Positions 57,167-64,000 of a stretch of 64,000 nt of DNA are shown in pieces. The DNA comes from SAR324 cluster bacterium (GTDB lineage: Bacteria > SAR324 > NAC60-12). The stretch is taken from positions 30,600 to 94,599 of the forward strand of contig JADFZZ010000006.1 of the NCBI GenBank assembly GCA_015232315.1, written 5' to 3'. The notes under the pieces were generated by a model, which saw nothing but the letters and a program-made list of their open reading frames with translations, had not been told where the DNA came from and ran no database searches. The position numbers and the translations under genes are program-made. How positions within the stretch are numbered: position 1 is the first letter of the stretch; each line of letters begins with the position of its first letter.

Positions 57167-59590
57167 ATGTCAGAAATGTCTAAAAAAATGTTTGTTAATG
57201 TGGAAGATGATGAGACACGCATTGCATCCACGAATAATTCGAATCTAGAATACCTTTATATTGAACATACTCATCACGCACAATTAGCAGGAAATATTTA
57301 TTGTGGAACCGTTGTCAAGGTCCAAACTTCTTTCCAGGCTGCGTTTATTGACTATGGCGCTGAGCGTCATGGTTTCTTGCCCGCATCTGATATAAACCCC
57401 AGACTTTTCAAATCCAGTCGTCCGACAAGAGGAAGACCTTCCATTGATCATTTGCTCAAACCAGGACAAACAGTTTTGGTTCAGGTGGTGAAAGATGAGA
57501 TCGCTCATAAGGGCGCAACATTGACGACCAATATTTCGTTGCCTGGACGATTCATGGTGTTTATGCCAAACACCAGCAAAGGTGGTGTTTCTAAAAAGAT
57601 TGATGATCCGGAACAGCGAAGCAGGCTAAAGCATCTACTCGAAGGATTGGCTAGCGAAGAAGGGGCTGCTATTGTCAGAACCGCTGGTGTCGATCGAAGT
57701 CTGAATGAACTGAAGCAGGATTTTTTATCGTTGAGAAGAAAATGGATCCAGATTCAACATAAATTTTCGTCTTCAACAAAACCTTGCCAACTATATCAGG
57801 AAGATGATGCGGTAGTACGTATGTTGAGAGATTATTTTACAGATGACATTGATGAAATCTGGATTGATGATCCTGAAGCATTTCAACGATCACTCGAATT
57901 TTTTAAAATTAATATTCCAAACAAACAAAAAAAACTACATTTGTATTTGGGGGAAAGATCACTGTTTGATGCTTATAGTATTGAAGAACAGATCGAAAAA
58001 TTAAGTCTCAATGAAGTGCCTTTAATATCAGGTGGAAGCTTAGTGATTGATCCTACTGAAGCTCTGGTAGCAGTGGATGTCAACTCAGGCAAATCAAATC
58101 AGGAGCGATCCATTGAAGAAACAGCACTCAGGACAAATCTTGAAGCTGCTGAAGAAATTGCCAGACAACTCAGACTTCGTAATCTTGGCGGATTGATTGT
58201 CATAGATTTTATTGACATGGATCATGAAACAAACAGGAATAAGGTTATTGCAAAACTTGAAGAAAGTCTGGCTAATGATAAAGCCAAATGGACTGTTGGG
58301 AAAATATCCCAATTTGGACTCTTGGAGATGAGCCGTCAGAGAATTGCTAGCAGTCTGACGTATAATTGGAAAAGACTTTGTCCAACATGTCAGGGGACGG
58401 GGTACATTCTCTCAACTCTATCGCAAGCGAACGCTTTTATCCGGAAAATCAGGGAAATCATTGTTGATCGAACGGTGAGAGAAATCAGATGTCAGGTTCC
58501 GCTTGAAATATCTATTCACTTACTCAACACCAAGCGCAAGCAACTTTATCAAATGGAATTCGAGTTTGATACCCGAATTATAATTATTCCAAATCCAGCA
58601 CTGAGTATTGGCGAGATTCCTGATTTTGATATAAGTTATCGTGAAAATATTGCAGAAAATGGAGAGATTGAAACCAAAGACAAGACGAAGGAAAAAGAAA
58701 AAAAAGACCGTTATAGAAGAAATCCAAGACGCAGAAATGTTAAGGAACGTGAAGATGAACCTGTTTCTGAGATTGATGAAATCCGACAGGAAGTGATTGC
58801 CTTCAATCGGGGAGACAAAAGTGAAGATACCAATGTCACACAGCCCGATTCCCAGGAAAAAATAGAATCCAGTGTGCAACCTGACTATGATGTGACTGAG
58901 AATGTTGTTCAGAATGAATCTGCTGTTCATGATGAGAATGACATTCCTGAGTTGCCTCAGAATGCTACTTCTATTGAAGAATCTCCTAATACAAAAACAT
59001 CACTCACCACTCACCCTGGATTATTGTTCAGTAGTGTACATGAAGATGGTCCAAGGTATGTCAGACCAGTCAAGGTAAACGCCTGGAAAGAATATGTACG
59101 AACATTTTCTCCAGGAACTCTGATTTTCAGTAGCAGTCACCGGTTTGAAAAAGCGGATGTTTCAGATGATAACCCTGTCTCATCAGAAGTGACATTCCTC
59201 GAAACTCAGACGGACAGCTTGGTTGAAAATGCAGATTCTGAAAATCAAAATATCTCTGAAAACAAGGATACAATCCTCTCTATTGATTCTGAAACAACGG
59301 ATGGTTCAGCAGAGAATGAGACAGAGTTGAATGTTGAATCTGAAATATTGGATGTGCAACATGAAGTTACTGAGAATCTTGAAGAAGAAGGATCTCATAA
59401 AGTAGAAAAACCGAACAAAGGGAGGACGTCATCCAAAAAAAATAATACGAAAACAGTTGTCAGTAAAAATTCTGCCAAAAAAGTAGGGAAATCTGGATCT
59501 GGGGCCGGTAAAACATCTCCTGGAAAAAAGAAAACTGAAGCAACAGAGACTACTGGTACAGAAGAAATATCTGCAGATCCTGAAGCATAA
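57167..59590 (+). CDS. rng: Ribonuclease E/G family endoribonuclease
   Basis: 807 residues. The catalytic core (1-510) has an S1-like region with KVQTSFQAAFIDYGAERHGFLP, the metal ligands Asp304 (VAVDVNSGK) and Asp347 (VIDFIDM), and the zinc-link CPTCQGTG near 405. The numbering matches E. coli RNase E (303, 346). After a basic stretch (KEKEKKDRYRRNPRRRNVKERE, about 507-530) the tail of about 275 residues is acidic and disordered, ending in a Lys/Ser/Gly-rich segment, as in RNase E scaffolding tails. It processes rRNA and mRNA. The symbol may equally be rne. Confidence 0.93.
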   Translation: MSEMSKKMFVNVEDDETRIASTNNSNLEYLYIEHTHHAQLAGNIYCGTVVKVQTSFQAAFIDYGAERHGFLPASDINPRLFKSSRPTRGRPSIDHLLKPGQTVLVQVVKDEIAHKGATLTTNISLPGRFMVFMPNTSKGGVSKKIDDPEQRSRLKHLLEGLASEEGAAIVRTAGVDRSLNELKQDFLSLRRKWIQIQHKFSSSTKPCQLYQEDDAVVRMLRDYFTDDIDEIWIDDPEAFQRSLEFFKINIPNKQKKLHLYLGERSLFDAYSIEEQIEKLSLNEVPLISGGSLVIDPTEALVAVDVNSGKSNQERSIEETALRTNLEAAEEIARQLRLRNLGGLIVIDFIDMDHETNRNKVIAKLEESLANDKAKWTVGKISQFGLLEMSRQRIASSLTYNWKRLCPTCQGTGYILSTLSQANAFIRKIREIIVDRTVREIRCQVPLEISIHLLNTKRKQLYQMEFEFDTRIIIIPNPALSIGEIPDFDISYRENIAENGEIETKDKTKEKEKKDRYRRNPRRRNVKEREDEPVSEIDEIRQEVIAFNRGDKSEDTNVTQPDSQEKIESSVQPDYDVTENVVQNESAVHDENDIPELPQNATSIEESPNTKTSLTTHPGLLFSSVHEDGPRYVRPVKVNAWKEYVRTFSPGTLIFSSSHRFEKADVSDDNPVSSEVTFLETQTDSLVENADSENQNISENKDTILSIDSETTDGSAENETELNVESEILDVQHEVTENLEEEGSHKVEKPNKGRTSSKKNNTKTVVSKNSAKKVGKSGSGAGKTSPGKKKTEATETTGTEEISADPEA

Positions 59591-59642
59591 CCTTTAATCT
59601 GGAATACAAATTTGTAAAGACTCAAAAAGGAGAAGACTCTTG

Positions 59643-61037
59643 ATGGAAAAAATACAATTGTATTCCAGAATACCTTCCATCTCAGAAGTAGATCATTGGC
59701 TTCGAACCAATAAATTACCCTTTGGCAAAAGGGTTCGTTCCGAAGTTCAGGCGATTCTTTCTGAACTTAGAATGAAGATTCAGAATATCGAGGAAGAGTC
59801 AGCGTTCCAGTATGAAAACAAACAGGAGATACTCGATCATATTTTAATCCGGTTTATTGGAAAACAACATGAGAAGACTTCTAATGTAATCAATGCCACA
59901 GGGATAGTTGTTCATACGAATCTGGGGAGGTCACCACTGTCTCTTGAAATACTGACTCCGTTGTTGAAACAATGGAGTTGTTATACACCACTTGAGTACA
60001 ACCTAGCTACGGGTACACGTGGTGAGCGGGGACACAAAATCATCGAATATTTAAAGCTCCTTTCAGGAGCACCTGAAGCGTTAGTGGTTAATAATAATGC
60101 TTCTGCTGTATTTTTAATGCTGTTTGCATTGGCAAAAGGCAAAGAAGTCATTGTCTCACGGGGAGAGCTTGTGGAGATTGGTGGCAGTTTTCGAATTCCT
60201 GATATCATGCGAGCAGCCGATGTTAAATTGATTGAGGTTGGCACAACGAACAGAACTCGATTGTCAGATTATGAAAATGCAATTTCTGAAAATACAGTAG
60301 GTTTTCTAAAAGTTCATCCTTCAAATTATGTCATTCATGGATTTGTCGAAGAAGTTTCTACGGGAGCACTAGCTGAGCTAGCCAGCAAACATGATTTGAA
60401 AACTTTTTATGATTTGGGCAGTGGAACTTTTTATCAGTTCAAACAACCTCAACTGGCATCCATTCAGACGATTCAACAGGAATGGAATGAGGGAGTTGAT
60501 ATTTTAAGTTTTAGTGGTGATAAATTGCTGGGCAGTGTTCAGGCAGGTATTGTTTTGGGAAAAACGGATCTCATTACAAAGTTAAGAAAAAATCCGCTTT
60601 ATCGTGCTTTTCGTTTAGATAAAATCACACTGAGTATTCTCGAATCCACGCTGATTTCTTATTTGGAAATGAAGGACTATCCGGAACACAATCTAACAAT
60701 CCAGTTACTTGAACAACCCATTGATGTTATTGAAAAGAGGGCAATAAAAGTTTTAAAGTCATTAGACGGATGTCTTGGCCCAGGTTGGAAAATAAATTTG
60801 ATAGAAACGCTGTCTCTTACAGGTGGTGGTGCATTGCCTGAATTGTATCTGCGATCTTATGGGTTGCTGGTGGAGCATCCTGATAAATCTGCAAACATCA
60901 TTCAAAAATTATTGAGGGAATCAAGCATTCCAATAATAACAAGGATTGAAAATAAATGTGTGATTCTTGATTTTAGGACAGTTTTTGATGAAGACTGTGA
61001 AAGTGTTTCAAAAAACCTTCAACTCTTGTGTTCGTGA
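59643..61037 (+). CDS. selA: L-seryl-tRNA(Sec) selenium transferase
   Basis: 464 residues from the ATG at 59643 (AAGGAG upstream). Fold-type I PLP enzyme with the Schiff-base lysine Lys294 in FSGDKLLGS, very near E. coli Lys295, plus the family blocks NATGIVVHTNLGRSPLS and EYNLATGTRGERG. It converts seryl-tRNA(Sec) to selenocysteyl-tRNA(Sec) with selenophosphate. selB, selC and selD are not in the window. It overlaps the next gene by one base. With mnmH this shows two uses of selenium. Confidence 0.96.
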   Translation: MEKIQLYSRIPSISEVDHWLRTNKLPFGKRVRSEVQAILSELRMKIQNIEEESAFQYENKQEILDHILIRFIGKQHEKTSNVINATGIVVHTNLGRSPLSLEILTPLLKQWSCYTPLEYNLATGTRGERGHKIIEYLKLLSGAPEALVVNNNASAVFLMLFALAKGKEVIVSRGELVEIGGSFRIPDIMRAADVKLIEVGTTNRTRLSDYENAISENTVGFLKVHPSNYVIHGFVEEVSTGALAELASKHDLKTFYDLGSGTFYQFKQPQLASIQTIQQEWNEGVDILSFSGDKLLGSVQAGIVLGKTDLITKLRKNPLYRAFRLDKITLSILESTLISYLEMKDYPEHNLTIQLLEQPIDVIEKRAIKVLKSLDGCLGPGWKINLIETLSLTGGGALPELYLRSYGLLVEHPDKSANIIQKLLRESSIPIITRIENKCVILDFRTVFDEDCESVSKNLQLLCS

Positions 61038-61747
61038 TGACAACTGCGCCATTACTGGAAATCAGGAATGTATATAAAAAGTATGGTTATCGTACCATTT
61101 TAAGAGACATTAGTTTTTCTGTAAGTGCAGGAGAATGCATATTATTGCTTGGTCATAACGGTGCGGGAAAAACAAGTTTGACACGATTGATCTGTGCTTT
61201 ATCACAACCCAATCATGGAACATTATATTTCAAAGGTCAGCCTTTTTCTCAATCCAAACAGGAAGTCCATAAATCAATTGGGGTTATTTCGCATAGCAGT
61301 CGATTGTATCATGATCTGAATGCATGGGAAAATCTGAAAGTGTTTGGAACACTATATGGTGTGCCACAATTAAAACAAAAAATACCCAAAGTCCTGGAAA
61401 TGGTTGAATTAACTTCCGCAACCTATATGCCGGTTTATACTTTCAGCAGCGGAATGCTGAAGCGCTTAATGATAGCTCGAATAATGCTATACAAGCCGGA
61501 ATTACTTATTCTTGATGAACCCTATACGGGATTGGATCCTCATTTTGTGAAAATGCTGCAAATTTATTTAAAAAATCACATTCAGCAAGGAAATACTGCG
61601 TTTCTAATCACCCATCAACTTTCATTAGGATTGGAAATCGCTACCCGAGGATTATTACTTCATCAACAACAAGTTCAGCAGGATGTTCCCATCTCAGATC
61701 TTCCTGTGGAGCAATGGACCCATTTTCTTGAAAATGCTAAAATATAA
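61037..61747 (+). CDS. ccmA: CcmA-like ABC transporter ATPase
   Basis: 236 residues from the ATG overlapping the selA stop. Walker A LLGHNGAGKTSLTR (about 37-50), signature FSSGMLKRLMIARIM, Walker B LLILDEPYTGLDP. The sequence resembles CcmA, the heme-export ATPase of cytochrome c maturation, but it could be another ABC-2-type ATPase. No membrane subunit such as CcmB is encoded nearby, and the rest of the ccm genes are 46 kb away. It overlaps the following gene by 14 bases. Confidence 0.75.
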   Translation: MTTAPLLEIRNVYKKYGYRTILRDISFSVSAGECILLLGHNGAGKTSLTRLICALSQPNHGTLYFKGQPFSQSKQEVHKSIGVISHSSRLYHDLNAWENLKVFGTLYGVPQLKQKIPKVLEMVELTSATYMPVYTFSSGMLKRLMIARIMLYKPELLILDEPYTGLDPHFVKMLQIYLKNHIQQGNTAFLITHQLSLGLEIATRGLLLHQQQVQQDVPISDLPVEQWTHFLENAKI

Positions 61748-62882
61748 TACCTACTTCTCTGATCCTCAGCAACTCCCACAACTAAAAAAGTCTCCAGTTC
61801 GTGAAGTCATTCTGGAACATTCAGTATTAAGCCGTTTTGGTTTCTGGAACACTGAAACACTGCTGAAATGGGCAGATATCTTGAAAAATGAAGGATTTGA
61901 ACTGTTGTTGCAATGGGACATTTTGACTACCCAGGATGGGTTGGGAGAATGTCTGGATGTAATACAACAATTACCGATGCATTGGTTTAAGGCTATCAGA
62001 GTCAAAGACCTCGGGGCTGCGCAATGGTTATTGGAAAATAGGCCTGAGGGTGCAATGCATTTATTGCTTGATACCGGTAACCATAATTTGTTTGCGGTGA
62101 AGCGTTGGCAACAATACTTCAAGGGGCCCTTGAAACGCATTGTCCTATCCTCAGAATTGCCGGGCTACCGTCTGAAAGAATATACAGATGAATTGGAAAT
62201 CCCCTGTGAGGTGCTCGGCGTAGGTAAAATCCTGTTTTTTTATACACCACGGCAATTACTGACACCTCTCGGATTTGAAAAGCTCAATGGCAATATTCAG
62301 ATGACAGCTCAGGAAAATCTCACGTTCCAGCGTCATTTTCCAACAATTGAGAATCAACATGGAACTTTTATGTTTCATGATAGAGATCTTTTTTTACTTG
62401 ATCAACTGGATGAAGTACAGGCAACCGGAATCGATACGTTGAGATTGGACCTACGCTTTGGCACACCATCGGACTGGATTCATGAATTGGCGCAACTGAA
62501 TTCAGAAAGAGAATCTGCGTTGAAAAACAAATGGCCTATAAAAACAACACATGGGTTTTTTAGAACAAATCGAACAGACAAACCTATTGAGTTGATTAAA
62601 AATAAATATTTGAAACTGCACCAGGGGGATTTGTTGGGGCAGGTCGTTGAAGCGGTTAAAGGGGATTATATCGCATTAATGTCCAGGAAACCATTTGATT
62701 TGGGGGATCATTTATTAATAATAACGCCGGCCGGGAAAAAAATTGAGGTAACTCTGTCTTCTATTCAAACAATTTCTGGAAAAAGTGTTCAGCAGGCTCA
62801 AGATTCGGGATTATGGCTGATTCCACATCAGAAATTTGTGACACAGAAATCACTGGTTTATAAAATCATTGAAGCTTTATGA
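61734..62882 (+). CDS. U32-like protein without iron-sulfur cysteines
   Basis: 382 residues from the ATG at 61734 (a longer frame to 61683 lies wholly within the ccmA-like gene). Residues about 25-200 look like the TIM barrel of the U32 family (VREVILEHS, GAMHLLLDTGNHNLFAVKRW), and HGTFMFHDRDLFLLDQLDEVQATGIDTLRLDLRF matches the conserved U32 segment in which a Cys normally replaces the Phe after DL. Only two cysteines occur in the protein, so it cannot hold the four-Cys cluster of UbiU/UbiV/RlhA. A beta-rich C-terminal domain (about 285-380) follows, as in U32-associated extensions. Its end overlaps the convergent YihY-like gene by 6 bases. Confidence 0.72.
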   Translation: MLKYNTYFSDPQQLPQLKKSPVREVILEHSVLSRFGFWNTETLLKWADILKNEGFELLLQWDILTTQDGLGECLDVIQQLPMHWFKAIRVKDLGAAQWLLENRPEGAMHLLLDTGNHNLFAVKRWQQYFKGPLKRIVLSSELPGYRLKEYTDELEIPCEVLGVGKILFFYTPRQLLTPLGFEKLNGNIQMTAQENLTFQRHFPTIENQHGTFMFHDRDLFLLDQLDEVQATGIDTLRLDLRFGTPSDWIHELAQLNSERESALKNKWPIKTTHGFFRTNRTDKPIELIKNKYLKLHQGDLLGQVVEAVKGDYIALMSRKPFDLGDHLLIITPAGKKIEVTLSSIQTISGKSVQQAQDSGLWLIPHQKFVTQKSLVYKIIEAL

Positions 62883-64000
62883 AAACAATTCATCCCCTTT
62901 ATTTGTGTGCACGTCATAATCTTGTCGTAATCTTCCAATGATAGATAGAAGACGGGCCAGCACCTGATGGGGGTGTTTAATGGCCTCCTCAAAAGTAAAT
63001 GTGCTGAAAAAATCCTGTTCAAGGGAATGAAGAGGTTCAATGATCATATAAGTTGGTTCTGAAATATTAAACCAGCGTCGTCGAGGTTGGAATATACTGA
63101 AAAAAACATCGCAAGCAACGTCAGATGGCGGTTTGCCCGGGTGATAGGCTACAGAATGGTTGTGATTCGAAGCTGGGGAATATTCTACAACAAGATTAGC
63201 CTGTTTCATCTGTTGCAGGATATAACGTAACCTCTGATCACTGAGGGATATAACTTCCTGCATGGTTTCAATGGATGCCAGTTGGGACTGTTGATAATAG
63301 CGATGGCAAATGAATAAATAGATTCGTGTCGCGCTGATAGCAAGTGATTCCTGGTTATCTAAAACCAGATGCTCTCTGAAATCATTAGCTCGATAGGTTT
63401 GCCAAATATAAGTAATCAAAGCTCCAAGAAGAATCACCAGCCAAACAATATAAATCCACAGAATTAGAATTGGAATTACTGCCAGAGATCCATAAAGTTT
63501 CTGATAACCGAATATTTCAATAAAATAAACATTCAGTGAAAGGTAACACAACTGGATCATCGAAGAAGAAAAAATAGCCCCCATGAGTGCGGCTCCTTTA
63601 CGAACGAAAACAATGGGTATGAAGGCATACATCAGAAAAAGCAGGATGCCAGATGATAGAACAGGAATAATAAAACTGGTTGCATAAATAAAAAAGCCAT
63701 TGGACATGCTTTCAAATATAGGCATTTTTTGAATAAAAGTTGTAAATGAAACCGAAATAAAAATTCCTAAGGGGCCCAGAATTATGATCATCAAAAAAAT
63801 CATTATATTCTCATTCCATTTCCTTTTATCATCCACTTCCCACATATCATTGATTACTTTGTCAATTCTATTGTAAAATAGGAGGCCAAGCAACATGAAG
63901 GTAGATAAACCAAAAGTTCCGGTGGCCTTTGAGGTATTGGCCACTTGTTCCAGATATTTAAAAATGACATCACCATATTGAGGAATAAAATGGTTGGCAA
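62877..64000 (-). CDS. YihY/BrkB-family membrane protein, 5' end outside the window
   Basis: The frame stays open to the window edge, so only the C-terminal 370 or so residues are seen. At least four hydrophobic segments are visible (IMIFLMIIILGPLGIFI, ATSFIIPVLSSGILLFLMYAF, AIFSSSMIQLCYLSLNVY, LAVIPILILWIYIVWLVILLGALITY), with the PILILWIYIVW block typical of the YihY family once misnamed RNase BN. The last 150 residues are soluble and resemble a winged helix (IETMQEVISLSDQRLRYILQQMKQANLV). Role not established. The stop overlaps the U32-like stop by tail-to-tail 6 bases. Confidence 0.85.
   Translation of the reverse strand, partial: ANHFIPQYGDVIFKYLEQVANTSKATGTFGLSTFMLLGLLFYNRIDKVINDMWEVDDKRKWNENIMIFLMIIILGPLGIFISVSFTTFIQKMPIFESMSNGFFIYATSFIIPVLSSGILLFLMYAFIPIVFVRKGAALMGAIFSSSMIQLCYLSLNVYFIEIFGYQKLYGSLAVIPILILWIYIVWLVILLGALITYIWQTYRANDFREHLVLDNQESLAISATRIYLFICHRYYQQSQLASIETMQEVISLSDQRLRYILQQMKQANLVVEYSPASNHNHSVAYHPGKPPSDVACDVFFSIFQPRRRWFNISEPTYMIIEPLHSLEQDFFSTFTFEEAIKHPHQVLARLLSIIGRLRQDYDVHTNKGDELFS

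Noticed and set aside
61683..61733. Longer start for the U32-like gene
   Set aside because: It would lie wholly inside the ccmA-like gene without a ribosome site; the ATG at 61734 gives a normal 14-base overlap.

Overview
The window is about 64 kb of a Gram-negative, proteobacterium-like chromosome. It carries a system I cytochrome c maturation block (ccmF-ccmG-ccmH), UbiE/MenG, CheV, SohB, a sugar-lipid phosphotransferase, an outer-membrane-type protein and a lipoprotein. TrmFO, a double-length ThyX, a STAS plus zinc-ribbon protein and a SelA/MnmH selenium trait suggest a lineage of the former Deltaproteobacteria, or a relative such as SAR324. That taxonomic guess is an inference of low certainty. 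No rRNA, tRNA, CRISPR array, insertion sequence or prophage was seen. Gene density is high, and most neighbours are separated by a few bases or overlap.

Layout. 1-4.6 kb: the 3' part of cheV, then a two-gene unit of an 849-residue alpha/beta hydrolase and a protein with a faint lipid-kinase-like motif. 4.8-16.8 kb: carB, then mostly leftward genes (sohB, a capsule-type phosphotransferase, ccmHGF, ubiE, a histidine phosphatase) and one rightward pseudoenzyme-like protein. 17-25.6 kb: polA, a STAS/zinc-ribbon protein, recX, then trmB, rfbA, rfbB, a GT61 glycosyltransferase and two unknown genes in a tight rightward row. 25.6-36.3 kb: trmFO, coiled-coil and TPR proteins, yhbY, metG, hemN, a CheY-like regulator, thyX and an HDAC-family deacetylase. 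36.3-44.6 kb: a leftward block of ogt, a GT2 transferase, an amidotransferase, an FtsB/FtsL-like protein, der, gyrB, recF and dnaN. 44.8-62.9 kb: an uninterrupted rightward block of a phosphohexomutase-like gene, recA, mnmH, a TPR protein, cmk, a HAD protein, a zinc-finger protein, a pentapeptide protein, an outer-membrane protein/lipoprotein pair, xseB, an RNase E/G gene, selA, a ccmA-like ATPase and a U32-like protein. A YihY-family gene enters from the right edge.

The main structural signal is the point between dnaN and the phosphohexomutase gene (44647-44845). Transcription diverges there, and the strand bias of G over C appears to reverse there regardless of coding direction. gyrB, recF and dnaN lie on one side. 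A near-consensus parS site (51584-51599) lies about 7 kb away on the other. This marks the window as origin-proximal, with no dnaA next to dnaN. The surrounding 38.4-54 kb is visibly more AT-rich than either flank, although it carries core genes.

An 18-bp perfect palindrome lies just before recA and a near copy lies at 56465, a candidate SOS (LexA-type) operator. Selenium use is indicated by selA and mnmH. Several proteins look like inactivated or rebuilt enzymes: a P-loop/HAD protein with lost catalytic residues, a polA with a lost proofreading site, a U32-like protein without cluster cysteines, and a tandem ThyX. All calls are from reading translations and bases by eye. No database search was run.
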